Below are positions 9,789 through 20,560 of a stretch of 35,945 bases of DNA, piece after piece (the stretch's first letter is position 1; each line of letters opens with the position of its first letter). The DNA is from Basidiobolus ranarum (taxonomy: Eukaryota; Basidiobolomycota; Basidiobolomycetes; Basidiobolales). The translations under genes and the position numbers were made by a program. The notes under the pieces were generated by a model that saw only the letters and a program-made list of their open reading frames with translations, was not told the origin of the DNA and did no database searches. Location of the stretch: positions 1-35,945 of the forward strand of contig JASJQH010006937.1 of NCBI GenBank assembly GCA_040143965.1, read 5' to 3'.

Positions 9789-10839
9789 TTCGTCGTTCGT
9801 ATCTATCGAAAGGGGTACGTAAAATTGGTGAATTCAAAGTGAAGGTAAAAGTATTCCTAGTATACTGACAAGTATAGTTTCCCAAGAAAGCTCAGTTAAT
9901 AATTGAAGTCTCTTGGACAAGAACTAACTGATCGGATTGGCTTTAAAATAGTAACAATTACCATCCAATTCCCTATTTCCGATATAATCCTGGTGACTGT
10001 TCATCACAACACATCAATAACTATCCATATTCTGGTTCCAATTTCAGAACCCTTGAAACGACTTAAAGTTGTTTCATGCAGGTAACCAGTGTTTTTCATT
10101 ACCATTACAATGATTTTTATCCTGCTTGAAGATGGGCAACGATAAATAGAGTCTCGAGAATAAGCAAATTTCACTGTACATGTTTCAAATGAACTACACC
10201 TATTCTACTACGTGAACTGTTCACCCTACATTCACTGGCATCGCCACCAACATTGACAGGCTGTGTTTCCTATCAATGGGTCTTTACTTCAGGACAAAGA
10301 TTCCCTTATTCATTGTTGTTGTTACTAGAAAAGTGCCAGTAAAACATCATTTTTTTCCTTGCTACAGGTTTTAGCTTAAGTGGTAGTTGCAACCAACCAT
10401 TATTCTCTACTATTTGATTCTGCCAACACTCTCTACAACACACCTCAAGTAGCAAAAGGATGATAAAGCTGACACAAGAGTGTACATATTAATTCGCAAC
10501 CATAAAGGGACAATAAAGCGTTAGCGATCTGTTCTGACTCTATGTGTACCAGCATGCTATATACCAGAATTGGATTCGTCTCATGTACAGGATTGTGAGA
10601 AAAATTGAACCGGAATCGACGTATGAAATCAATATTTGACTCACATTAAGTTACTACATACCTATTTTTGGTGCATCTCTTTCCGACTATGATCTCATAT
10701 CCAAGGGTATATATACGGAATGCATATACTCAATACTCTTCAACAGATTCTTCCGAATGACTATTCGTGACTCGATTTATCTTGCATAAATATGTAATAA
10801 AATCACTTCTTTAACCTAGAATCTATTTCTTTCTGTTAA
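9789..10839. other. Divergent promoter region between SNX3 and GNAT genes
   Basis: About 1 kb between two divergent starts. A 60-codon frame at 9903-10085 has no family features. No RNA gene or repeat recognised. Confidence 0.55.
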
Positions 10840-11462
10840 ATGCTCTCTGACAGTGTCGAGTCTATTCCCGAACTTTCAAGCAAAGTGACCACCCGGGTAG
10901 CTACCTCTGCTGATGTTGACAATTCGGGCATAATTCATGCCATGATAAATGAGGCTTATCGAACAGGTATTTGCCATTATCTGTCTCTATGAAGCGCAAA
11001 TCTAGACTAAACAATGTTTTTCAAGATAAATCTTGGGCAACTGAATCACATATTGTAAGTGGGGAACGCATTACTGAAGAAGCCTTAAAGGAGATCATTT
11101 TGAACGACAAGGAGCCATTTATTTTAGCAGAATTAGGTAACTCGGAGGAAAGAAAAATTGTTGGCTGTATTCGAATTGAAAACTTACCTGAACCGAAAGA
11201 AAAGCTACTGGGACTGTTTTCGGTAGACCCTGAGCACCAATCGAAGCGTATCGGCAGTACTTTGATCGCTGCTGCACTTGATATCATGAGAAGCCAACGC
11301 GAGGAACGTGCTGTGATTTGGGTAATCTATTCACGCGCTGATATTATTACATGGTATCAACGTCTTGGCTTCTATGAGACTGAAAAAACTGAAGCCTTCC
11401 CATGGCCACATCTCCTCATACAAAAAGACGTCTACTTCAGAGTATTTAAAAAGGATTTATAA
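10840..11462 (+). CDS. GNAT-family N-acetyltransferase
   Basis: Two exons, 10840-10966 and 11026-11462, with a 59-nt GT-AG intron that contains an ACTAAAC branch-like site, encode 187 residues. The protein begins MLSDSVESIPELSSKV, then ATSADVDNSGIIHAMINEAY, the usual GNAT start (strand, then helix with N-E-A-Y). The acetyl-CoA site (motif A) is GLFSVDPEHQSKRIGSTLIA, close to the V-x-P-x-x-Q-x-x-G-I-G consensus. It is followed by RSQREERAVIWVIYSRADII and the motif B piece WYQRLGFYETEKTEAFPWP. The substrate cannot be told; many fungal relatives are uncharacterised. An AATAAA follows about 65 nt after the stop. The long second-exon frame also reads back into the intron, which gives a misleading start there. 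The spliced N-terminus is better because it restores the first GNAT strand and helix. Confidence 0.88.
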
Positions 11463-11525
11463 GCGAAGCCTGTTGAACACAGCTCTCTTATATGGATTCC
11501 CCCATTCATCGGCCGATTTATTGAG

Positions 11526-11531
11526 AATAAA
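11526..11531 (+). terminator. Polyadenylation signal AATAAA for the GNAT gene
   Basis: AATAAA about 65 nt after the GNAT stop codon. Confidence 0.5.
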
Positions 11532-11605
11532 AACTTCTCATTGGAATTTACATACTTTTATTTACCGAAAGTGGAGCTTTAAACACTCAGAACTAGTTCA
11601 TAACT

Positions 11606-11819
11606 ATGAGTAAAACAATCACAATAGCCTCCACACCGGTCGATTGCTTCTTGAAGTAAGTAATTTAGGCACCTAAAGCGCGAGTGAAATATTTCTCTTG
11701 ATTTGTATGTAGGGAAGTACAAGAACCAATTCACGTCGCAACATCGAGACGTGAAGCTCGTAATCAATGAATTCATTGAAATGGAACAATATGGACTAGA
11801 AGATGTGATCCTCGATTAA
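11606..11819 (+). other. Possible short two-exon gene, reading frame unresolved
   Basis: An ATG at 11606 opens MSKTITIASTPVDCFL and reaches a strong donor (GTAAGT at 11656). An acceptor TATGTAG ends at 11712. Spliced, the frame gives only 35 residues and stops at 11770. In another frame the second exon reads YKNQFTSQHRDVKLVINEFI followed by EMEQYGLEDVILD and a stop at 11817-11819. That looks much more like real protein but cannot be reached from the first exon with GT-AG splicing. This may be a real short gene with a one-base error, a relic, or chance. I do not recognise the family. Confidence 0.3.
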
Positions 11820-12016
11820 GCTCACAATCCACATCACATGCGGCATATGGCCGAAGTAACAGATAAAAAGTGGATTTTATTAGTGTTTAATGATCGTTAT
11901 GTCAAAATTTCAATTTTCGTTTTACACCAACTGAAGCTCATAGAAAACCTTTTTGATAGAAGCCAGATAGAAGAAAATTGGGAGAATTACAGCATTAATG
12001 GTATGATCTATTGGGA

Positions 12017-14233
12017 TTAAATGTTGTATAGTGAGTTTAATCCATGAATGCTTTTACAGACCACCATCCAAGATCCACTACTCTTAGCAAGGTGACCCTG
12101 TTCTATTAATCGCCGTTCATACATTAGTAGTTCGTAAACAAAGCGAAGATTTGGCTGTATCACAACTGTCATTCGTCTTGCCCGGGTTATCAAATAAGCT
12201 TCTGAGAAAGGCTTTTTAAGTGCTTTCATAAGGTAGGCAATAACGATACTGGCGGAGCGAGATACGCCAACTCGGCAGTGGACCAGTACGGTTTTACGGG
12301 CTGCCTGTGCTGCTTCTGATATACGTTAAGAACATTAGGTTAGTATGCTAACAAGATATGATCGCAAACGTATCTTAAGCTTTACCGATGAATTCCACGC
12401 ACTCATCCAAATACGGTATCAACGAATCAACACCGTCATCTAAAAGATTGTCCAAGTATAAGATCTCAAAGGCACGAGTCGATTGTTTGGTATCTTCACC
12501 AGCACTAAGAATATGTGTAATTCCTAATAACTTCAAGAGATCGTGGTTTGTAGCATGATTATAATCACCTAGATACAAATGTGGTAATATTCTTGAAGGG
12601 AAAGAGCCTATAACAGGAATTCGACAATCGTTGGTATTTCAACTCGGAAAATTTACTTCTAAAATTGCTAATAAAGTACCTTTAAATTTCGAATTGTAGA
12701 ACCAGCTAGAGCCTATTCCCTTGGCAGCCAGCAAGTCTGCTTGAGGCGTGATTTCGTCAAAAACATGATCAGTTGACGCGACTACTGGCTGCTGTTCTTT
12801 CTCCGCCTCCAGTGTGGCCCAAATTAAGTCCTCTACGCACATCAAAAGTTCCAAGTCCTGATGAGCTACGGAGAAGCTTCTTTTAGTTTGCAATATATAA
12901 TATGCTTGAGGAAGAGTTAATCGGTAGCAATACATCAGATATGAAAGCACCAAAATAGATATTTCTGAGTATCCGTCTCCACAATAAATTAGTATCCGTT
13001 CTCCTTGGCCTGCTTGTTTTTTGATGAATTGAACAGTACTCAGAACTTTCGTGGTCACGGATTCCATGGATTCGGCAGGATATGAAATCCCTGCTCCAAC
13101 TCTAATATGAACCGTTGGCCCCGATAAACTCTTACTTTCCGGGGGAGGAGTCTTGTCGAGTTTCTCGGCCAGCGCTTCAAGGTCAGAGGCCTTTGGATAT
13201 TCAGTGAATTCGGCGGCTTCGATACATATCGAAATGTTATTGGGATTGCTACCAACTGGATTGTATATTTCAGGAACAGGGTACGTATCATCAGATTTAC
13301 CAAATGGTGTATCTTTAATGTTTCCCACCTTTTGTTACGTAAGTTTTAGTCTAAGTTCGTAAAAGTGGCTGTAAAAATTTAAAACCATACCCAAACATTA
13401 GGGGAAATTTCACTTGCTTCAGTGAAAATTTTACACTCTTCCCGCTCCTTCGACCAGTAGTTAATGTAATTTTTGACACATCCCTGTGCATCAATAGTTA
13501 TAAGATTTGGCAGTAAAGCTTCTATCTTTGAAAAAGGGTCTACAAAATAAATACACAGTAAATAAGCTCAGTCATACGATAAAAACGTTAGAATGCTGGA
13601 TATTTGTAACATACCTGTGATTACATAAGTGTTATATGTGAGGCCATTATATCCTTTACTGAGTTTTCTCGTTTCAGCTATGTTTGCTTGAGCAAGGGCA
13701 ACCTTTTTGGCCATCTCTATAGCCGAATCTCCACCTTCGGGGCTATAAACTACAATATCTGAAAGCGAAGCATATCGAGAAATTTGACTGGCAAAATTTC
13801 TCAGATTTAGAGTTCCGTCGTTGGTTACTAGACTCTGTGGGGGGAGAAAGGTCCAATCTGGGAGCTGATTAGGTGAGACAGGAGTTGAAGTTATAATCTC
13901 CTCGAAGAAGACTGAACCTGAGAGTCGGCATTTAGTAGCATCTTTGGAGCTATGAAGTAAGACGAGTCCTCGGTAATGTGGAAGATCCGGTTGACTTAAT
14001 TTAAACAGTTTTCCCTTTTCGTAATCATTCAAGTCAATAGAATGTAGCCAAGGAAAAAGTGTATGAACAGGAGGAGTTTGAGAATTGTAGGAATCATAAA
14101 AAGTTACAAAGTCTTCAGCGCTGATCTTTCGTACTGGCGGCTCCTCACACAGTAAAGGATACTGTTTTGGATCTGGAGAAAAAATTGAGTCATTCTGTAA
14201 GCTATGAGCTTGCAATTCGGAAGTAGTAACCAT
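12017..14233 (-). CDS. Dual-specificity protein phosphatase, Pps1 type
   Basis: Five exons (13615-14233, 13391-13539, 12680-13328, 12386-12607, 12017-12315) with introns of 62-75 nt encode 645 residues. The catalytic domain is at the C-terminus: FPSRILPHLYLGDYNHA near its start, the general-acid region EILYLDNLLDDGVDSL, and the P-loop VLVHCRVGVSRSASIVIAYL with Cys560 and Arg566 as nucleophile and phosphate-binding arginine. The long N-terminal part has ISPNVWVGNIKD and an internal inactive phosphatase-like segment ILIYCGDGYSEISILVLSYL, whose P-loop-like stretch lacks the usual Arg. This two-part layout is that of fungal Pps1, implicated in DNA replication and S-phase control in yeast. The last exon boundary is fixed because the P-loop exon must splice to the one bearing LGDYNHA. 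The 12608-12679 intron uses an early donor that restores the conserved F-K-G-S-F-P-S-R junction. Substrates are unknown. Confidence 0.9.
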
Positions 14234-14771
14234 GAGTTAATAGACGTGAATGTGTACTTGGATTAGCTGCTTTAGCTACTTCAAATATCGTACAGTTTTT
14301 AAAGTCCCAAGGAAAGAATTAAATTAAAAGAACAAGCGGTTTACTAAAAGAGCTAAGTTTGTTTACTAAAGAAGATCGAGGAGCGAAGTCTACAAGAAAA
14401 ACTTCTAATTTTAGTCAAGCTCATAATACTTGCGCTATTGGCTCCTCCATATTGGATCGAAGCAATATGGATATGAATTTTTGTTGATTACAACTCGGTT
14501 TGATTCGCTAGCCAATCAACGTTGCATATACTTGGGTTATTAACTATAATATTCCGAAAATGATTTGTTCCCTGTTTACAGCCAGTACAGTCGCTATACA
14601 GAACAGTCGGTTCATCCATGGGATCCGATTAACAGTAATGAGCTAGTATGATGAATGTATGAAGATATTTTATTCGAGAACATAATGCTGGATGATATGA
14701 CCAATTATGAGGTTGTCAGAGTTTGTGGAGAAATTAGACAAATGCATGTGAATAGCCAAGATCCAAATAAT
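14234..14771. other. Intergenic stretch between phosphatase and homoserine dehydrogenase
   Basis: About 540 nt with the phosphatase promoter and the 3' flank of the dehydrogenase gene. Nothing else recognised. Confidence 0.6.
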
Positions 14772-16031
14772 TTACAATCTGCTGCTTAAGCGCTCAGTAA
14801 TCTTTAAAATATCGGAAAAGATTCCGAAAGCTGTGACAGCAGCACCAGCACCAGCTCCCTGGACAATAAGAGGATTTGGGAATCTTTCGGTGGTGAAGGC
14901 AATGATGTTATCACTACCCTTTAATGAAGCAAATGGATGGGAGGCGGGGTATCTTAACGTAAAGAATTTGCATTAGTTGAAGTATACTACTACGCATACA
15001 CTTTTCGCTCTTACCTCATCAACTTAACAGAGCTTTCTCCATTAGGATCGACCACTCCAACATATCTAAGAACTTCATCGTTGGCCAAAGCGGACTCATT
15101 CAACTTAGCAAAGTGGGAATCGAATTGTGGAAGTTTTTGCATAAATTCCTCAGCAGTAGCTACTGAACGAAGTTCTTCTGGAACGATGTTTTCCACGGAC
15201 AAAGTTTCCAAGGAAACATCAAGTCCAGCTACACGGCCCAGAATGGCGACCTATATAAAGTGGTTAAAAAATATTAACGATTAACGCTACGAATATCTCT
15301 AACCTTGCGGGCAACATCCATGCCGTTGAGGTCATCACGTGGGTCAGGTTCCTAAATTGCCAAAGTAAGTATCAATATGAGTCGATTTACAGTTAAACAT
15401 CAAGTGAACGTACAGTAAACCCGTTGTCTTTGGCAACTTGAACAATTTTGGAAAAGTCTAGTCGAGGGACGGAGGTATCCAAAGTGGAGTAATTGTTGAA
15501 TAAGTATGAAAGAGTTCCAGAGAAGATTCCTTCAATTTTAACAATACGATCACCAGTCTTGACTAGATCGTTAAGAGTGCTCAGGACAGGAAGACCAGCA
15601 CCAACAGTGGCTTCGTGGTATACGAAGGGGCCCTTAGATCCTGAAGTAAGGGACAAAATTTTCTTATACAAGGAAAGGTCACCTGAGAAGCCCTTTTTGT
15701 TGGGAGTAACTACGCTTATTCCCTTTTCGAGCCAGAGAGGGTATTGCTCGGCAATGAAATCGCTGGAAGTACAATCAATAATGATCGAGTGGTTAGGTCC
15801 GGCGGCAAGATGGTCGGCAAATTTGGCTAAATCAGCAGGAAGTCCCTTAGCCAAAGAATCCTTCCAAGCAGCTAGGTCCAAATTCTGTGAATTAGGATTC
15901 AAAAGCATACGAGTGGAATTGATAATGGCAGTAACAGCAAGGCTGTTAGGCTTGCTGGAAATGTAGTTCTTTAATTGAACGATAAGCTCACCACCAACAA
16001 GGCCAGGACCAACAATACCGATGTTAAACAT
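14772..16031 (-). CDS. HOM6: Homoserine dehydrogenase
   Basis: Four exons (15414-16031, 15304-15351, 15015-15250, 14772-14952) with introns of 53-62 nt encode 360 residues, against 359 in yeast Hom6. It reduces aspartate semialdehyde to homoserine with NAD(P)H, the branch point to threonine and methionine. The Rossmann motif is NIGIVGPGLVGGELIVQL. The signature SVVTPNKKGFSGD carries a lysine near the active site, followed by YHEATVGAGLPVLSTL. The 16-codon second exon holds EPDPRDDLNGMDVARK, with Glu207, Asp212/213, Asp218 and Lys222 in the positions of the yeast catalytic residues, one lower in number. The C-terminus (LIVQGAGAGAAVTAFGIFSD) is typical. It is the monofunctional fungal form without an ACT domain or fused aspartokinase. 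TATATATA lies about 45 nt upstream of the start. Confidence 0.97.
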
Positions 16032-16477
16032 TGTGAAGACAAAATTTGGAAGTTCGACTAGACTATCAGAGGAGTATATATAATGAAGACGGTGATGGCT
16101 TGTTACGAAAAATGAGTCATCGGATTTGCTGGCATTCAGTAGATTGCACTATTATCAAGTGTGTGATCTTGCTTCGAGATCTCTTCATCTACAGTCAATT
16201 CGATTGGTAGCTAGTTTTATCAGATACTCATCAGAATACGGAAACGATCTGCTACTTCTGACTCTATTCATCCTGCAATGCAGTTTCTACTTCATGGGAC
16301 AAAGATCATTAATCTAGCTGTTTCTGCTCTTACTCGATTGAGGGTATGGATTTCATTTTATTAACGAAGATCATTAAGATGTCCTTTGAATGCTCATGAA
16401 CTACATAGCAATGGAAACACTTCCTCGAAGGGGAGAAAATGTAAAGTCACATCTCATTCGATGAATAATTCATGTCC
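16032..16477. other. Intergenic stretch between HOM6 promoter and dioxygenase 3' end
   Basis: About 450 nt. Holds the HOM6 TATA box and the 3' flank of the dioxygenase gene; no other coding signal recognised. Confidence 0.6.
16075..16083 (-). promoter_or_regulatory. TATA box of HOM6
   Basis: A TATATATA run on the complement about 45 nt upstream of the ATG, implying a very short leader. Confidence 0.5.
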
Positions 16478-17962
16478 TTATATGTGAAGCGAACCGGTCT
16501 CCGCCTTTTCTGAATATACGCGCAAACGATCTTTGAGGTCATCTATGTCTATGTAGGTTCCCTTGAAGTGACGAGACCCGGAGGTAGGATCGAACGAGGT
16601 TCTACCGTGTAAAACCCTGCGATTAGCGAAGAGAACCAGATCCCCTTGGTTGAGACGAGTTTGATAGAGAAGTGACGGATCGGCAATAATGGCAGAGAAC
16701 CGCTGGAATGCTTTATAAAAAGTAGGCATCATTTCTTGGGGTATTTCTAGTGGTCCTTGGAAAGGTGGTGCGTAATTGACTATTAAGTGATCGTTCAAAC
16801 TATTGTCCACAATAGTGGGCCGTTTGAAATGCATATGACGGCCATCGTTAATATAGTGAAATGTGACTGGTACTTGGGTCAGGACCTTGTAATCCTCAGG
16901 ATATTGCTCTTTCAGTATCTCAACAGCTTTGAATGAATCGAGGAAAATACTATCGCCTCCGGTTGCCTCATTGCGAAGGGAATGAAGTAACTGCACACCG
17001 GGAGGTGATTCAAAATAGCTAGCGCATTGGAAAAGGCAACATGTTAATTTGGATACTAGAGAAAGATTGGCAAATATTGGATAAATCTCACAGTAGGTCC
17101 ATGTGCAATCCTAAGAAAAGTGAGGTATATGCAATATTCTTAGCTTGTGGGACACTCTTGACGTCCCAAGATTTTCCATAGAAGGTCTCCTTGATAGACC
17201 CAATTCTATTAGCAACCTTAATAACTTCATCGTCACTAGTTGGAACACCTGAAAGAAAGCAAAGACCAAAATCATTTAATTGTCTTAAGCACTTCAAAAG
17301 TCCAGTCTCAGTATTCATGTATTCTTCATATGGAATTCGGAGATTGTCCTTTCCTAACGTTTCAGGCTCCCAAGCCACTGGTAACATATGATTGTATCTA
17401 TAACGCTTTTGATTCTCTTCGGAGCTATAGGTTTGAAGCCACTTCAAGGGGTAAGTGGATATATGTGGTTGGGGGGCGTCGGGAGTAGAATGGTTCAAAA
17501 GTTCTTTTGACCAAGCGATAGTTACTTGTTCGCTTTCTATTGTTACCGAAGTAGGTTGAACATCCATAGGTACATCACAAGAGGAATGAAGTTTCTGGCG
17601 GCTGTCGGGATGAATGCACTGTGGACAAGGACAATTATCGCGAAGCCATAAATATGAAAAGCGACTCTCCCCTTGAGGCCACTTGACTAAAAGGTTTTGG
17701 TCTTCGTTTTCGGTGGTGAGATTATCGACGGAGACGTTAAGAGTTTGATTCGTCACAGCACTAGTAGACTGAAAACGATAAGTAGTTGTAGCGGCAGCCT
17801 ATATCAAATAGTACTTTAGTTACAATCAAATTGCCGCAAGCTAAGGGACTAAATACCAACCTGTCTCAACCGATATGAAGGAGAGGCTAGTGTCCGACAG
17901 GAAAGCACTTTGTTAAAGCTAAGTTTACCAGGTACTAGAGAGAAGAACTTTTGAAAGACCAT
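16478..17962 (-). CDS. Gamma-butyrobetaine dioxygenase-like Fe(II)/2-oxoglutarate enzyme, mitochondrial
   Basis: Three exons (17861-17962, 17092-17798, 16478-17018) with introns of 62 and 73 nt encode 449 residues. The family (BBOX1, and its relative trimethyllysine dioxygenase) hydroxylates gamma-butyrobetaine to L-carnitine or performs the first step of the same pathway. The N-terminus MVFQKFFSLVPGKLSFNKVL is basic and amphipathic, likely a mitochondrial presequence. Next comes the DUF971-type zinc site WLRDNCPCPQCIHPDSRQK (Cys90, Cys92, Cys95, His97). The TauD/TfdA domain holds the iron ligands LGLHMDLLYF (His266, Asp268) and RRVLHGRTSF (His407), and the 2-oxoglutarate arginine in SRHFKGTYID (Arg419). 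Good motifs such as SPPGVQLLHSLRNEATGGDS favour butyrobetaine dioxygenase over trimethyllysine dioxygenase, but sequence alone does not settle the substrate. Confidence 0.92.
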
Positions 17963-18950
17963 GATGCATTCGTCTAGCACATGTTAATGTATAGCCAACT
18001 TATATATCCATTGAAATTTGAATGGCCATTTCCAATTCGATCCGAGACATTACCATTAATTTACTCACGCCGGAAAAATTACACTAATTACATGGATGCA
18101 CACAAAACATACTGTACCATCAGCTAGATGAATTTGATTATCTGAATGCACCTATTCTGTAGAACTAGATGAAATGTGATTTTGCGAACTTGTGCAATCT
18201 CAAACCGTCATAATTGTGGATTGCCGAAATCTGGAAAAATAGATTGCATCTGACTCCTCACTCGGATAAGTCCGTATTGTCTGCACTGACGCGACTGAAC
18301 ACTTGTGGTTGCCTAATTAAGCAGCAGAGTCTAGGAACATCTGCTACGTTTCGCAACATTAGTCTAGATAGACAAGATATCATGGGCTCAATACGCTCTC
18401 TTCAGCGGCAGTGTATGCTCAAATTTACAGCACGTATCGCACGTGATTTTCAAGTGTTGAAATGAAATCCTGGATGCTTTTGACCTACTAAATTGATTGT
18501 GTACTTGCGCCAAAGTGAATGATGAAGCTCATAACATTATCCAATCGACCGCAGCTAATTGCAGCAACTAGTATGGACTTGTTTACTGGAACTGTAGCTA
18601 TGATCAAAGGTGCATGCCAATGTCATCATGTTTGCCAGATAAACGATTTTGCTAATACAGCGTCAAGACTTCAAATCCGAATATAATAACTCTGAGTCAA
18701 GCCCTGATGATCTTCGAATAGGTCCTGCTCGTGCTGAGTCGAAATATAGTAAGCATGTCACGTATTATTGGTTGATTAACACAAACATAATACCCCGGAG
18801 TCACGTGTATTCCACAGATGGCCGAGAATTATAGAAGTCGGTCACAGGAGGTCGAAATATCGTCCAATTTCTTGGCTTCATCGAATGGTAGGGGAAAAGG
18901 AAATAGTTGAATTTAACGGAAGCTTATGTTTACACTATCCCATCAAATCA
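17963..18950. other. Promoter of dioxygenase, then 1 kb with nothing recognised
   Basis: Contains frames of 83 codons (18214-18465) and 61 codons (18649-18834) on the plus strand without motifs. The right end may hide the lost first exon of the slu7 relic, since an acceptor-like CAAATCAG precedes it at 18950. Confidence 0.5.
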
Positions 18951-20560
18951 GGCTCTAAATTAAGTCGAGATGATTCATCAACAAAAAGATCTTAAAGCAG
19001 CTCGCAAAGCAGGTACTGCCCCCGCAGAAAGGGATGAAGAAGGAAATGAAATCAATCCTCATATCTTACAGACAGTATATCGCAAAAGCACCCTGTAAGC
19101 TATTTTGGTAACTCATTTTATCTGTCAATGTTTGGATAACATTTTAGTTCAGAGTATCTTGGTACCAGTGCATCAACCCTGAAGCATAGGCATACTTTAA
19201 GAAATACTGTCCAATCCAACAATGCACAGTGTGCTAAAGGGCAGAAAGTTGCAAATGCTGCAGCTCAATATCGTAAAGGTGCTTGTGAAAATGGTGATGC
19301 TATAACTCATAAAATGCACAAATGTGTACAGCGTCCGCGTAAATTAGGAGCCAAATGGCCTGAAAAAGACATCAGACATATATATAGAATATCTAATGAA
19401 AATTCAATTTGATGATACTAATCAATAGCCTGACGAATCCATTCAAACCTTGGAGTTTAGCTTTGACGGAAAGCTCGATTGTTGGAATGGATATGACCCT
19501 AGAGAACATGATGAATTCTACAAAGGTTTGAAGGGCAGGATCCTAGCTGGTCCTAAAACATGTTGTGCTTATGTTTTCATTCGTTATTGGGAATTTTCAG
19601 AATGGGAAACAATTGAAGAGTGCAAAAAATAGAAGGCTCAGGAACTAGACAAAGCCGTGGTAGAAGGCCAAGCATTGGCTGTCAAACTCCAGAAGTTGGT
19701 GAATAAAAATAGGGAATTTTTTAGCGACGATAGATGAAGAGAAATATGCTGGAAAATCCGACATGCCTGGGCAAAAAGTAGATACAAAGTCCAGAACTAC
19801 AGTTCGTAATAATGTTGATTTAAATATTTGCTCCATATTTAGTATGATATCTAGTATTCGTGAGGACACCGCGAAGTACTTGCGGAACTTGGATCCTAGC
19901 TCAGCTTAATATGATCCTATAACCCGTTCAATGCGTGATAATCCTACAAAAGATATTGCACCGGATCATGTGTGTCATTGCTCATCTTTCCATCTCTCTA
20001 CTTTAATATTTACTCCATATAATCTCAGCTTCTTTATGCTGATGATCATTTTGTCCGCTACTCCGAGGATGCAACTCACATGGCAAAGATTCAACTTTTC
20101 TTCTGGTAAGCTAGTGAGCAAGGAAACGAATGTGTTCATTTGCAAGCGAACCAACCCAAGGTTAATTACTTCACGAAGAATACCTAGAGCGAAAAGGCCA
20201 GTTGAAGGACACTACGCGAGATTCTATTCTGGAAACATATGGCAGTGTTAAGCATCTCAAGGTTCCGCCTAAAGGACTACTAGCACAAACCGAAAATTAC
20301 GTAGAGTATTCTCGGATCTGAAGAGTCATTAAAGTCTGGGGAGAGCTACTACCAAATCAAAGCACGGTAAGTACTAAGTTGTTTGATCTATTTGCCTTCA
20401 TTTCATCTCTAATCCTCCATTTTTCTTGAAGTGTATGCCAACAATCATTCCTCGGTTTGGGGTTCTTGCTGAGAGGATGGTAAATGGGGATATAAACGTT
20501 GTCACTCATTCGTCAAAAACTTCTACTGTATCAAACTCTAAATTCAGCCATTCGCTTCAT
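18951..20560 (+). pseudogene. SLU7: Unprocessed pseudogene of pre-mRNA splicing factor SLU7
   Basis: Slu7 is a second-step splicing factor that holds the 3' splice site. Pieces in the right order match almost its whole length: [31 protein letters not shown], then [11 protein letters not shown]. The zinc-knuckle zone follows as [20 protein letters not shown] and RPRKLGAKW, then WNGYDPREHDEFYKG and [16 protein letters not shown]. Next come TRSMRDNPTKDIAPDH, FVRYSEDATHMAKIQLFFW, NYVEYSR, and finally VYANNHSSVWGS and EDGKWGYKRCHSFVKNFYC. At least five in-frame stops and several frameshifts interrupt it, for example TAG at about 19426, TAA after SSA at about 19908, TAG after FFW at about 20107, and TGA after VEYSR. 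The first frameshifts lie near 18972 and 19075. The knuckle lacks its second cysteine. Three introns remain (19095-19147, 19970-20028, 20367-20431) with AG ends, so this is a decayed gene duplicate, not a retrocopy. A working copy must lie elsewhere. Confidence 0.9.

Larger units (their letters stand above)
11463..12016. other. Gap between GNAT and phosphatase genes, with a possible short gene
   Basis: Contains the GNAT poly(A) signal at the left and a possible two-exon short coding unit at 11606-11819, listed separately. A 60-codon plus-strand frame (11838-12020) runs into the end of the phosphatase gene and has no recognised motif. Confidence 0.45.

Noticed and set aside
15493-15966. 157-codon plus-strand frame
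   Set aside because: Antisense shadow of the homoserine dehydrogenase first exon.
18214-18465. 83-codon plus-strand frame upstream of the slu7 relic
   Set aside because: Does not match any part of Slu7 and has no other recognised motif.
19931-20251. 106-codon plus-strand frame read as a separate gene
   Set aside because: It lies inside the slu7 relic and mixes a retained intron with out-of-frame relic exons.
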